This document shows positions 1 through 11,999 of a DNA stretch of 64,000 nt, one piece after another. Both the position numbers and the translations under genes were made by a program. The stretch spans positions 11,661,733 to 11,725,732 of the forward strand of contig ML677333.1 in the NCBI GenBank assembly GCA_007922305.1, read 5' to 3'. This DNA is from Dermatemys mawii (Eukaryota; Chordata; Testudines; Dermatemydidae). Position 1 is the stretch's first letter, and each line of letters starts with the position of its first letter. Below the pieces are notes generated by a model. The model searched no databases. It saw only the letters and a list, made by a program, of their open reading frames with translations, and was not told where the DNA came from.

Positions 1-660
1 ATCAACATTCACTTTGAAAGAGCGATTAATAAATATGTATTAAGTTCCTTCTACCAGATGTAAAAGGGGGAGGAATACCACAGTTGAAAAAGATGAGGAA
101 ACGTCATTAAAAGTTGCGGGGGGAGGGGTCAAATTCTCTACTGTTGTAATCTGGCATAGCTCCACTGACCTCTCAAATCCTCCTTGTTTTATTGTGTTGG
201 GTTATATTTTCTATTGTATATCCAGAATATTTTGGTTGATAAGTGTCATAAAGTGTTACTAATTACTAAATAATTGCTACTCTAAGAAACATTTTGTTTC
301 CTTAAATCCTGTTTTAGTGACAGGCTTCAAAAAACCAAACATTTCTTATCCCTCCTGATCCTTTGACAATTACAGCATAGTCAAATCTTATCATACTGAT
401 GTCTTTCACAGGTTCTCATTTCTCTACAGAGAGAAAGGAAGTTTTTCTTCACTGTATGTGCTTCAGAAAGATCAACATTGTTTGAGAGATGTTAAAATTG
501 GAGCTGTCTCATAATGTTAACCATTTTCTATATAGCCACTTGTCTTCCATCCTGTACTCCCCTAACCGCACCATTTCTTACTTTGGAGGTCCTAGTACAG
601 CAGGATGCTTAAACACATGCCTAACTTTACCCAGATGAGTAGTCTTAAAGGGGACAAGCC

Positions 661-1060
661 TGATAAAAACAGGGGTGCGGGAGGCAGGGAGGAGGCTCAG
701 GGGAGCAGGCCCTGGGAGGCGCTTACCTCAAGCGGCTCCTAAAAGCAGCAGCAGCATGTCCCTTCTCCAGCTTCAAGTGGAGCTGTGGCCAGGCAGCTGT
801 GCACACTCCCCTGTCCGCAGGCACCACCCCCGCAGCTCCCATTGGCTGTGAGATTCAGGGGCAGCACTTCAGGAGGGATCAGTTTGCTGAGCAGAGTCCC
901 CTGGCTGCCCCTACACGAAGGACTCTGCTCCCCAGCTGTAGCGCCGGAGGGGGGCAAGTCCAAGACCCTCCACCACAGTGGAAGCTTGAGGGCCAAAACA
1001 GCGGGCAGGCTGGATCTGGCCCATGGGCCATAGTTTGCCCTTCCCTGCCTTAAAGTGTCT
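661..1060. repeat. GC-rich fragment with a hAT-like right end
   Basis: Much more GC-rich than both flanks. It ends GGGCCATAGTTTGCCCTTCCCTG, which parallels the right end of the hAT element at 33076-33926 (GCCGTAGTTTGCCCACCCCTG). A CAGGGGTGCGGG near 670 could be the left end. No target duplication found. Confidence 0.4.
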
Positions 1061-1120
1061 ACTGTGTTTTGAAGTTTGGAGGGGAAAGAAACCAGGTCAC
1101 TTTGTGGGTTTTATAAAACA

Positions 1121-1200
1121 TCTATGGTTGAAATCCTGGCCCCACTAAAGTGTTATAAATCTCCCATAAACTTGGGAGGTGCCAGAATTTCAACCATAGA
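1121..1200. repeat. 80-bp palindromic MITE-like hairpin
   Basis: Arms 1121-1143 (TCTATGGTTGAAATCCTGGC...) and 1178-1200 match at 21 of 23 positions as inverted repeats, around a 34-bp centre. Similar in style to the other small palindromic repeats in the window. Confidence 0.55.
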
Positions 1201-1469
1201 CCATCTCAAAATTCCAGGTACCACCTACAGGACATTTTGCTTACATTGTCCAATAGCTGAGGATACCAACTTAATACAGAAAACCAAGGCAAATTTCAGT
1301 TCCTGTAAAGTTATTTTCTTTGCTGGAGTGAGGAAAATGAGCACCTAAACACATGGGTCCAGCCCTTTACAGGTATTTTAATTTAGGTTGCTTTTTAGTA
1401 GCATCATGGCATTGTACATAATATGTGCTACAGAACAATGAGTTTAGAAGAAGACTAACTAGAAAAGAA

Positions 1470-1664
1470 CAGATTTTGGAGAGGCAGTCGTGTTAGTCTG
1501 TATTCACAAAAAGAATGAGGAATACTTGTGGTGCCTTAGAGTCTAACAAATTTATTTGTGCATAAGCATCTGATGAAGTGGGTTTTAGCCCACGGAAGCT
1601 TATGCACAAATAAATTTGTTAGTCTCTAAGGTGCCACAAGTACTCCCTGTTCTTTCTTTTTTTT
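1470..1664. repeat. palindromic Penelope-like repeat, copy 1
   Basis: Two inverted halves (about 1482-1568 and 1575-1654) joined at a centre that holds CTGATGAAGTGGGTTTTAGC. It is bordered by the direct repeat TAGAAAAGAA at 1460-1469 and 1665-1674. The left end resembles the GTAGCCGTGTTAGTCTG terminus of the other copies; the right end is followed by a T-run. Confidence 0.65.
1570..1606 (+). ncRNA. hammerhead-ribozyme-like core, degenerate
   Basis: CTGATGA at 1570-1576, a GTGGG/CCCAC stem II, then GGAA (consensus GAAA) at 1594-1597 and a GC-TTAT-GC mini-stem III. This order is that of a hammerhead ribozyme, known from Penelope-like retroelements. A13 is changed to G and the cleavage-site region reads GCAC, so this copy is probably inactive. 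Confidence 0.35.
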
Positions 1665-1675
1665 TAGAAAAGAAT

Positions 1676-3517
1676 ATGAAGTTTGATTTTTAAGTCAGAA
1701 CAGCTGTGCCATTCTGACAGGACTTGTCTTATGGTTTAAAAGAGAGCTTGAGTCCAAAATTCTGTTTTCTTTTAAACAATGTATTCTGCTACAGCAGTAT
1801 AGTAACATGGGAGGAGAGAGGGGATGATCAAAAGGCTGAGAAAGGCAAGATAGCACTGGTTATGTTCAGCATTCATAGCTATCATGTGTGAAGTATCTCC
1901 TGTACATGAGCTCTCATTTAAGCTTTCTTTGAATGATGACTTGTAACTTGAGATGGGCAAAATATTCACGGGTTCAGTTTAAACATGCAAGATGTTCACA
2001 TTTAACCCAACTTGGAATCTACACAACTGGAAAGGAAATATGAGAGCAGGGTCATCTATAAAACGTCTAGTAATCCCAACTCCTGATCATGTTGATAACA
2101 CCCTAAGACTACCCTTTTGTTTTGTATTTGAAATTCCTGCTGCAACTGCTGACTAGAAACAGAAAGTAAACAGGTGTGTAACAAATGGCAAAAACAATAA
2201 ACCCTTATTGCGTTTTGATCTTCCAAAAAGTGGTTTGGGACAATTTTTTTTATCTTCAAGTTAGTATGCTAGTCTTTGCAACCTACGAAAAGTCCTATTG
2301 TTCAGCAGCTTGAGACCAACCAAAGCAAAATAAATAAATAAATTAATTGTTGGTGGCTAGACAAGCGGTCGACCTGCACTTAAAATTCCATGGTGATTAA
2401 TGGCTCCATGCAAAGGTACTGAATAGCTTGCTGAGTTCCTTCAATTCCCATCACATTGAATGGGAGCTAAGAATATTTAGCAACTTTTAGAGTTTCATTC
2501 TATCTGACTGAGACATTTAATGAAAACTGGCCATCTACTTCAATCCCCCATGCCCAAAGAAACTGGACTACTGGGTAGAAATTTGTTTTCTTTGTTGCAT
2601 TGGAGCATAGCATACAGTGCACACTAATACTGCTATTAAACAGCAACACTTCGCTCACCCAACCCACAACTAAATTCCTGTTTTGGTAGAACTTGGCCAA
2701 TCTTGCCCGCACACTGAATCTCACTGAGGACCAAGGAAGCCTGAATTAAATTTAAGTAGTGAAAATATTTTAAAGAAAATAGCATATTGAAATCCTGATG
2801 GGTAACTTGATGAAGTTCAGAGCAGTAAACTATAATATGACTCCATAGACTGAAATCCTCTCTGATAACTTGCTGCAGCCAGTCCGTCCAAAAAATAACC
2901 TCTATTATGAAGCAAACAAATTCCATTTGTTTCCCGAGATCTCCAGCCATAGAAGCTGTTGTGTGTGGAAGGGGAAGCCTTTCAGCGGGGGTCTCTGCAA
3001 AGTAGTATTTTATACCTGCTCTTTTCCCATATGTTAAGTATATGGCTCTGCCCTGCCTGCTGTACATGAAGGCCATGAGGTAGAAGGGAACTAGAATGAG
3101 CATGCTCAGTAAAATATTCACGCACCCATCCATCCTAAGGTAAGACCAGCTTCTTTCTAGCTGACTGGATATCAGTGAAGACATCTAACAGGCTTTAGCT
3201 CACATCTTTCCTTTTTTAATTTGTGTTTTGGTGCTTGTTCAATATCATGTCCCAAGTAACTGGGAGCTCCTCAAACCAGCTGAGAGTCACTAGAGAGGTG
3301 TATATGTTTTATTGTGGAGAAGTTGTTCCAAAGTCTTGGTCCGGGATCTGAACGTATCTATCAACACAACATCACATGCAAGAAGTGAGTTCTAGAAATC
3401 ACAATCTTCTAGTTGTTTATCCACAAAAATACAACAACAAGTAACAGTAATGCAGACTGTCCCCACATTGGCCTCACAATGTACAGCAACTTGGTTGTGA
3501 CACTCTTTTAATGGTGA
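1676..3517. other. intergenic DNA, nothing recognised
   Basis: AT-rich unique-looking sequence. The 182-codon frame at 2636-3184 on the minus strand has no family resemblance or biased composition and is probably chance. Likewise 1-660 and 4455-6740 hold nothing I can name. Confidence 0.5.
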
Positions 3518-3525
3518 CTCTAGGG

Positions 3526-4446
3526 TAGTGGTTCTCAACCTGTGGCTCATGGCCACGTGGGGCCCAATCAGCACAGAGTTGTGGCTCATATCATATCCTC
3601 AGGGCCATACAGGTAGTATTGGATACGGCCCTGTAATCGAGCAGCGACTCACCCTGCGGCACCCTCTGCTGGTCGTCTGGGGAATTAGCTCTTCCAGCTC
3701 TGGAGCGCCCTCTGCAGGCCAATGTCCCACTTGCCACTGGCCCCATGTCCCTCCCAGACCCTGGTGCCCTCTTCCCTGGGTTGCTGCACCGCTGCAGTAC
3801 GCCCCCAGTCTCCCCAGTACGCCCCCAGTCTCCCCTCCCAAGGAAACCCACTATCCCCACCTTGCCTCAGCCTATGGGTTACTTCCATTCACCATTGAGC
3901 CCCCTTTCACTGGAGCCGACTGCAGTCTGTATAAGCCAGTCATCATAGGCAAGGAGGGTTTGGCCTGCTGCCTCTGCCTACCTGGGGGCTGCCCCCTGCA
4001 ATCCCAGTACCCCTTCTAGGCCTCACACTAGGCCCTGCAGCTTGGGGAGTTGCCAGCCTGGAGCTCCCCAGCTCCTCTGGCCGCCTCTGCCTCCCCCCCC
4101 ACCCCACCCCCCCAGCCCTGCTCCACTCCAAGTACCTTCTCAAACTTCCCCAGCAGCCAAGCCTGTCTGCCTCTACACCTAGAGGAGGAGACTCTCTCTG
4201 TGCACCAATCTCTGTGCAAGCCATTTTGTCAGGGCCATCTAGGCCCTAATTGACCCAGCCACACCTGTGGCTGCTCCGCCCTCAGCTGCTTTCTGTTGCA
4301 GTTCTCTGCTGGGCTGCTTTTCCCTAGCCACAACCCTTTGCAGGGCTGTTTTAACCCAGTTCCTACTGGAGTAGGGCAGCCGCCCACTGCAGGCCCACAT
4401 AACACACATACGTGGCTCACAATAGTAAACAGGTTGAGAACCACTG
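3526..4446. mobile_element. hAT-type DNA element with a nested LTR
   Basis: Terminal inverted repeats are TAGTGGTTCTCAACCTGTGG at the left and its complement CAGGTTGAGAACCACTG at the right. They are flanked by CTCTAGGG (3518-3525) and CTCTAGAC (4447-4454), an 8-bp duplication with two changes. Only about 160 bp belong to the hAT element itself; the rest is the nested LTR. No transposase, so it is non-autonomous. Confidence 0.75.
3632..4391 (-). mobile_element. solo LTR nested in the hAT element
   Basis: TG...CA boundaries (TGTAATCGAGCAGCGACTC to GCCGCCCACTGCA) with a perfect 5-bp duplication GGCCC at 3627-3631 and 4392-4396. Length 760 bp, strongly GC- and C-rich. Orientation is set only by a TTAAAA box on the minus strand, so it is tentative. 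The open frames inside it (3528-4019, 3943-4224 and overlaps) are GC-rich by-products, not genes. Confidence 0.7.
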
Positions 4447-6743
4447 CTCTAGACTAGCATTTAGGGTAGTACTTCAAAGATTTAATGAAATTGCAAGGCA
4501 TGACTTTGTATTTTTGTTGTTTTAATATAACATTTGTTGTAAACACTGCTCTGAACGGATCCTACCTGCAGAGCGCTAGGACTGAGAGAAAAGTTCTGTC
4601 TCCAACCCCATCCACTCTTTCAGCCTTCCTCTGTGACTGCCAGCAAGGTTGCTGACTATGATGGTGATGCCATATCAGAGATCTTGCAAAGAGAAAGAAC
4701 CAGTCAAGATTGCATTTCCATCCCTTGGTGAATACAGCAGTAATCAAAGCGGGGGAAACGAGAATGTTGCCAGCAATTGTGGGGGAGATTAGGTTACAAT
4801 TGAATAGTACAAGAACACTAGCCCAAAGCATTATGCAGCAGTTGCAGTATGGCCAGCCTCAAGCACACAAAACTAATGAGCCCAGCCACCTCATCCCCCA
4901 AATCATGAGATTTTTAAAAAATAATGCATCTGGGTTTTGAGCTTTTCTCCACAACCATAAGGACCAGAAACTTTTATTTCCCAATCAAAGCTGAGATTCT
5001 CACAATCACCTGACTCCAGGTGCAGAGACTTTAAGAAAACACACAAACTATTGCAAAATGTGTGATAAAATGGTGACGGGATGGCAGAACTGTAATGGGG
5101 ATGAAGGACAGGCTAGCAGTACTGTAACAGGGGAATGAGTGAGAGAGCGACCATCTGAACCAGTTAGGCTCTTGTGGCCACTCAGGGGATTGAAAACAAC
5201 ACTGGAAGTGCTAGAACAATCTCTGGTTGTGTGACACAGAACAGGATGGAGAAGAGAGAGCAGTGAGGGTGGCCACAGGAACAGGCCTGAGAATCAGATT
5301 TACTGTGACATGCTCTATGTATGGCTGGAAGTTAGCTATTTCAGAAAAGCTATTACCCAAGGTGTCTAAAGCCCACGGATTGCAATTCAGCTTGATGGAT
5401 TCCCTAAATAGTATCAGACGAATGTACATGAATCTCTACTTTCTGGGGTTTTCCTACTGTGATTGAACAAAAAATAGATGTTGATGCCAGCAAATCTGCA
5501 ATATTGTTCTCTAATTTCACATTTTTATTTGAGATTAAAATGTTTATTTTTAAACTGTTAAATTATTCCCAGACCTGCTCACATGCATATCAACTGCTTC
5601 CTTATGAAGGTTCCTCAGTCACAGTGCAAACAACCCAGGAAAATACCCCACAGCTCTAAACAGTTCATATGTATCGCACAGTACATTATTTAACAGGTGG
5701 AATCAGCAACTCTGCTTAAGGTATGTAGGGTTGGTTTATAAGAGTTTATAACTCTGCTGGACATAGTAAGAGGGCATGTATGATCTGATGTGTCTGCAGT
5801 ACAGCAAGAACCACAATGCTGGCTTCTAAATGGTAATGGAGAAAAATATCACAAGGTTTGTATCTGATGCTTATCCAAACCTCTAGAGTATGCAAAATTG
5901 GATCCTGAGGCAACAGCTGTGTCTATGTGGGAGGGCGACTCTGCCAGCAGAAAACTCCATTGCTACCCACCTGGATCCAGTTTCTGGATCATGGCTTTTT
6001 ACTGGAAATCTCATGTCTCATGACTGAAAATACTTTAGCACATCCTTAGCCAGAAATGGGGAATCAACTATACCCAAACATTTCAGAACTTAAAAAAAAA
6101 TGAATTTGGTTCTAGAAATGTGTTTCTTTTTTACAAACCTGTTTGCTCATGTCTCTTTCTAAATCTTGAAAGTTAGAAGCAGCACTAAAACAAGATCTCC
6201 GCAAATCCTTCCTTGCTCTTTGTTTTTGTACTTTCAGCTCCCATACGGCTGGTAACTTGCTAATGAGTATTGCAGTTGGATAAAACTGAAAAGCAAAGGT
6301 TTTAAAAAATGCATGACAAAACACACTGAACGGCATTTTTCACATTGTTACTTCAAGATATATTCAAAGCATCTAACACGACAAATGAGAACAAGGCTTG
6401 TGGAATTTTTAGGTGACCTTTTCAGATTAAGGCCGTAAGAAGAAAATCAGGGCATCATTTTCATTTACGCTTAATAGATTATCCTCCTAGCGCAATTGTT
6501 GTGATGCTGAAGAAGATTAATACATTTTATTTTCCTCAAAGCTGGGTTAAATCCTGCTTAGATTCTGTGAGAAATTGATTTTTAACATTTTAGGTCAGTT
6601 CCTGATGAAGTTCGAATATAAAATCTGCTCTGCATGGACAAGAGAATACTCTAGTAGAAGGGAATGTTCTCTGAAGATTAGGGTGCAATTGGCATCATAA
6701 AATGAGAGAGATTTAAGGCCAAATTTGGGCTTCAATCCTTCAA

Positions 6744-6895
6744 ATATTTAAGCACTTATTATTTATCATTTGTATTGCAGAAGCAGCTAAGAGTCCCAGG
6801 CATAGATCAGTGCCTCCTTGTACTAAGTCCAGTGCGAACACAGAACAAAAAGATGGTCTCTGATCTGAAGAGCTTACAATCAAAGTGAAGATTTA
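6744..6895 (-). repeat. SINE-tail-like fragment
   Basis: CAGAACAAAAAGATGGTCTC ... AGAGCTTACAATCAAAGTG is the complement of the tail of an old amniote CORE-type SINE. About 150 bp, degenerate. Confidence 0.45.
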
Positions 6896-7018
6896 AATGA
6901 CGCTATTCAACTGAGTAAAGTTATCCATGTTGAAGGGTCTGCTTCAAAGCCTATTGATTTAGTGGGCTTTGGATCAGCCTATAGGTGTTTGCAGAATCAG
7001 AGGCTTGGTCTGAGCAGT

Positions 7019-7215
7019 ATCAGAGGGGTAGCCGTGTTAGTCTGGATCTGCAAAAGCGACAAAGAGTCTTGTAGCACCTTATAGACTAACATTTTAGGGA
7101 TCATGAGCTTTTGTGGGCTAAGACCCACTTCATCAGATGAACATCAGAGCCCATGAAAGCTCATGATCCCTAAAATCTGTTAGACTATAAGATGCTACAA
7201 GACTCTTTGTTGGTT
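7019..7215. repeat. palindromic Penelope-like repeat, copy 2
   Basis: Starts TCAGAGGGGTAGCCGTGTTA and folds back on itself; the arms around ATTTTAGGGATCATGAGC recur inverted near 7160. A 14-bp direct repeat TTGGTCTGAGCAGT flanks it at 7005-7018 and 7216-7229, direct evidence of an insertion. Confidence 0.75.
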
Positions 7216-7229
7216 TTGGTCTGAGCAGT

Positions 7230-8720
7230 TCCTGTGATGTGCTTACATACTCAAAGGCTAACACAAGATTTTAATTAGAAAAACTAACAAGCACACACTC
7301 TCTCACCATCTACAAGTTTATGTAAGATTCTGTTTGTTCAAGAAAGAGAAAAAGACTTCCAGGCATTTTATTTATTTTGAGTTTAATTTCACAACAGTTA
7401 TAGGCATAATTTGTCATGGGTAATGGGATTGCAACATCAGGCGTGATACAGACAGTCTTCATACAACTGACTTTGGGAACTTTGCATATTGCAGTTCTGT
7501 TGGTTAAAGATGAACAAGCTGTCAGATTTAAGTCCTATTTTGTGGGGTCGGAGACATATTTCACTAGTGTGTCGGTCTTGGCTGGATTTTTGAGTCATGG
7601 CTGTCTCAGCCATCACTCTTGTATTTCATAGAGCCTAGTTGCAGCAATGATGGGTGTACCGCAAGAGAGAGCGAGCCATGAAACAGAACTCTTTGCAACG
7701 TGGGATTTTTGGGATACCCCCTTTGAAATTATGATTTTTCATGGTTGTTTACAAATTTTCATTTCACTGGTAATGACTGAAAGAAAATAACACATTTCGA
7801 AGATAAATAGGTGGTGACTCATGACAGAAGCACTTAATCTGAGACTCAAACAAAAGCCACACTGATTTTTTCAAAATTAATTTTGACATGTTTGAATACC
7901 AGCAAAGGAAATTGTCTTCAAAATACTGTAGCAATACTATTGGCATTACAAAAATGAAACTACTTAAGGGAAAGTGTTAAAACTTCTGCAATGCTGTAGC
8001 AACAAATAAACATTATATAAAAGGGTTACAGGAGGGCAGGATAACATCATAAAGGGAAAGTATTTGTGACTCACTTATAAGGGTAAGTGAGTTATCCTAA
8101 TGTGCAGTCTGCAATGGAAATAAATGGAACAAAAATGTTTTACATAAGGCAGAGTCCAAAAGCAAGAGGTTGTGCAAGGCTAACTGTAAAAATAAGCAGA
8201 TGAATCCTCTATAATAATATTGCAACATTTTTTGGCTTCCATCTGTTGGTTGCCATAGGATTTTTACTTAGTGAGCAACCATTGAACACAAGGCAGCACA
8301 CTTGCCAGGAGAACTTAGAAAATAGTTAGTAAAAACCCATCTCCCTGTTGCACAAAAGCAAATAGATTTGCAAATGGGATGTGTATTATGTATGCCTGAT
8401 TTGAATTTCTCTCTCTTTTGAGAGCATGCCAATTTATCTCTGAAATAAAGTTACTTGTTATGCAAGGAATCATTTTTTAAAAAGGATACAGGAAAGTAGG
8501 TTAAGGTAGTGTGTATATTGCCTAAAGAATTGTGAGGCACATTAAAAATCTCTCTCAGACCACCAGCTACTTCTGCAAGAAGAGAACACCTTGTATGTTC
8601 CTCTGGTGGACATTAAAACAAAGAAACAGGAATAGCTCATTAAACCGTTTCATTTCTCTGTCAGTTTCTAATTTCTAAATTTCCCTTGCTGGAGTTTAAA
8701 CCTGTACACCGTCAGATAGA
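7230..8720. other. intergenic DNA, nothing recognised
   Basis: AT-rich, no repeats with clear ends, no plausible coding frame (longest about 71 codons). The same holds for 13620-15380 and 16310-17095. Confidence 0.5.
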
Positions 8721-8724
8721 GCCC

Positions 8725-8886
8725 CTGCCATAAAAAGCTGAACAGTCTGAGTGGACAAGACAACAGGTAGAAGACAAAACAAAGGCACAGAGTTGAAATC
8801 ACTTGCCTAGGGTCCGATAGTAAGTTAGTGGTAGAAAACACAGGTCTCTTCACTGCCAGTCTGGTGCTCAATCCACTAGACCACAC
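8725..8886 (-). repeat. MIR-like CORE-SINE
   Basis: AATCACTTGCCTAGGGTCCG...TCCACTAGACCACACTG is the complement of the MIR core and 5' end. The ORF at 8668-8886 is incidental. Confidence 0.6.
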
Positions 8887-9079
8887 TGTATTATTATGTC
8901 ACCCTCTGCTGTCTCTTGGGATGATTCAGTCAATGATTTCAGGTTTTGTTTTCTTCTCCTTTCGAAAGAATAATTAACATGATTTAGGCTTTGAACCTAG
9001 GCTGTTATAATGGCAACTTATCTATCAGTGTAGATTTTTCTACAGAATCTATCAGCAGAGCCTGTGACTGCCTCATATA

Positions 9080-9242
9080 TATTAATGAATTTATCCCCAA
9101 GGTAGGGAAGTGTTATCTCCATTAAACAAGCAGTGATCTGATCCACAGGGAGACGAAGTGGCTTCCTTGGGGTCACCCAGGAAGTCTGTTGTAGAATGAG
9201 GAACTGGATCCACATCTCCTTTACCACCAGGCCACCTTTCCT
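9080..9242 (-). repeat. MIR-like CORE-SINE, degenerate
   Basis: CTTCCTTGGGGTCACCCAGG then AACTGGATCCACATCTCC and CCACCAGGCCACC follow the order of a reversed MIR. Confidence 0.5.
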
Positions 9243-10198
9243 CTTACCATTGACCACATTTGTAAGTACACTGGCCCACTGCACAGCTTAGCACAGCTTC
9301 TTAATTCCTGTTTGAGTTAGGCAAAGAACTAGGCCACTGGTGGCATTACAGGTCAAGACTAAGGTGCAGTGGCAGCTACGTGAAAGTGCAGATAAGGGCT
9401 GTGTAATCTGTCAGCCTCTACACTCTGCCCTTTAAGTCCCTAATTGTCATAAGCATTTGTGTTGCCCAGAAACTCTGGCAAAAAATAAAAATTTAGCATT
9501 GCCACATGACATCAGGTCGTAATGCAGTTGGAATTCCCAGACTGAGCAGGATCCTATCTGGATGGAACACCTCAGAAGCAAACCCTTAAGTCTGGGTGAC
9601 ATTAAGTAACTTGGGCAATGGGATTCTCCCCCACCCCTCCCCAAGTCAAATTAATTCTCCAGCATGGCGGTAGGGGATTATTTTCTGCTGTAAGTGCCAT
9701 CTTTCAGGTGGGACAGAAAATAAAGATCCTGACCACTTGTAGTCAATAAATGTCCCATGAAACTTTTTTTGCAAGAGTAGGGGTATTAACCCTGATGCCC
9801 TGCTAAACTCCAATTTAGATTATGGGTTGATGAGGCTGGATATGGGGTTGACTTGGGAGTTTTAATAAGGCTGTTTAGCTAATATGTAACTGGTTAGGAA
9901 TTCTGTATTGAGTATTATTATTATTGGGTGTCCTATAAAATCTAAATGTAGTTAATTGTACACTAAGAGTATGCTTAGCACTGTAGAAAACAGGGGTAGA
10001 GAGGCCCCCTGCTCATGGAATTTACAGTCTGACTGAGAAAACAGAGAAAACATATGGTGAAGAAGTTGGGCTGTTCATGTATTTTAAAACATTTTATTCC
10101 TTGTGGGCTTTAGAGAAAGTGAATCTTCTGGAAGGATTTAAACAAGCACTGGATGGATTATCTATCTGGGCATATCTAATGTTTTCATCATCATAAAC

Positions 10199-10392
10199 AA
10201 GGATTTTCAAAAGTGACTAGTGATTTTTGGGTGCTTGAGTTTTTGAACAGTCAACTTGACACACTAAAGGGGTTTGATTTTCAGGAAGCACTGAATATAC
10301 TCCCTCAGCAAGTCATACCATTTAGTGTGTCTCAGTTTGGACATCCAAAGATTCAGGCACCCAAAATCACCAATCCCTTTTGAAAACCTTTG
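10199..10392. repeat. inverted repeat with TTTTCAAAAG arms
   Basis: The left arm near 10203-10240 (TTTTCAAAAGTGACTAGTGA) and the right arm near 10350-10386 (complement TTTTCAAAAGGGATTGGTGA) pair over about 35 bp. Related sequence occurs at 35907-36060 and 39299-39530. Probably an old MITE. Confidence 0.5.
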
Positions 10393-10395
10393 GTC

Positions 10396-11447
10396 ATGGT
10401 GGATAGGGGAGAAGCCTTGTTGATGGAGGGAAGCAGCAGATGTGATATATCTTGACTTTAGTACGGCTTTTGATACCATCTTGCATTAATTCAAACAAAT
10501 TAAGGAAATACAAGCTCGATGGTGGGTGCATAACTGGTTGGAAAACTGTTCCCAGAGAGTAGTTATTTTGTTCACAGTCAAGCTGGAAGGGTATACTGAG
10601 TGGGGTTCCACAGGGATCAGTTCCAAGTCTGGTTCTGCTCAATATTTTCATCTATGATTTAGATAATGGCACAGAGAGTACACATATAGTTTGCAGATGA
10701 TACCAAGCCGGGAGAGGTTGCAAGTACTTTGCAGAATAGGGTTAAAATTCAAAATGATCTTGACAAACTGGAGAAATGGTTTGAAGTAAATAGGATGAAA
10801 TGTAATAAAGACAAATATCAAGAATTCCACTTAGGAAGGAACAATCAATTGCACATATACAAAATGGGAAATGACTGCCTAGGAAGGAGTACCGCAGAAA
10901 GGGATCTGGGAAGGAGGGGTCATAGTGGATCACAATCTAAATGTGAGTTAACAGAGCAACACTGTTGCAAAAAAAAAAAGCAGACCTCATTCTGGGATGT
11001 ATTAGCAACTGGAATATTGTGTCCAGTTCTGGGTGCCACATTTCAGGAAAAATATGGACAAATTGGAGAAAGTCCAGAGGAGAGCAACAAAAATGATTAA
11101 AGAGCTAGAAAACATGACTTATGAGGAAAGATTGAAAAAAATGGGTTTGTTTATTCTGGAGAAGAGGAGAATGAGAGGGAACATGATAACTGTTTGCAAG
11201 TATATAAAAGGTTGCTGCAAGGAGGAGGGAAAAATTGTTTTTTCTTAAATTGCAGCAAAGGAGGTTTAGATTCGACATTAGGAAAAACTTTCTGTCAGCA
11301 CTGGAATAAATTGCCCATCATTGGAAATTAAGAGCAGGCTACACAAATATCTGCAGGGATGGTCTAGATAATACTTAGTGCAGAGGACTGAATTAGATGA
11401 CCTTTTGAGGTCCCTTCCGGTCAATAGTAACCTCTAGATCCTGTTTA
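10396..11447 (+). pseudogene. CR1 LINE fragment (3' part of reverse transcriptase ORF and tail)
   Basis: Decayed CR1 retrotransposon. Sequence at 10690-10707 codes FADDTK, the reverse transcriptase catalytic motif. Further on, frames at 10729-11100 and 11033-11248 carry CR1 C-terminal text (VNRMKCNKDKYQEFHLG, EKVQRRATKMIKELENMTYE). Several frameshifts and stops. It ends near 11447 in the typical GATGACCTTTTGAGGTCCCT tail. Confidence 0.85.
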
Positions 11448-11469
11448 CATAGTTAAAATTGAGAGGAAG

Positions 11470-11765
11470 ATTGTCCTTGTGATTAAGGCACTAGATTGGG
11501 ACCCAGGTTCAATTTCAAGCTCTGCTATAGACCTCACGTGTATCCTTGGGCAAGTCATTTAAACTCACTGTCTCCATTCCCCATCTGTAAAATGGACAAA
11601 GGATACTTCTCTTCTCTCAACTTTAATCTGTCTTGTCTATTTGGATTGTAACTTCTTTGGGCAGGAACAGTCTCCTGCTATGCACATGCACAGTGCCTAG
11701 CACAAGGAGACTCTGACACAAGTTTGGATGGATAAGTACTATTACCACTGTAATACAAATAACAG
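11470..11765 (+). repeat. MIR-like CORE-SINE with tail
   Basis: GTGATTAAGGCACTAGATTG, TCCTTGGGCAAGTCATTTAA, CCCCATCTGTAAAATGGAC and then GGATTGTAACTTCTTTGGGC: the core followed by the SINE tail, in plus orientation. Confidence 0.6.
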
Positions 11766-11999
11766 TTGATAAGGAATTCTGTCAGTTAAAACCTACACAT
11801 GCTGCCTCCCTTTATTTTAACTATTTTGAGCCCTTCTGCCGCTCTGCAAAGACCTGGCTATAACCAAACTGCAAAACTGTCAACACATTGTGTTATCACT
11901 TGATAAAATTTTGTAGCGAAGACAGGGCCAAAATTAGATTTGCATCCAACCAGTGCTTAAAGTAATCTGAAACACGTGCCAGTTCTCCGACCTAGCAAT

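Noticed and set aside
2636..3184. 182-codon frame on the minus strand
   Set aside because: No recognisable domain, no gene-like context and no composition shift; probably a chance frame in AT-rich DNA.
3528..4019. 163-codon proline-rich frame on the plus strand
   Set aside because: Runs across the border of the hAT element into the nested LTR; it reflects C-rich composition, not a gene.
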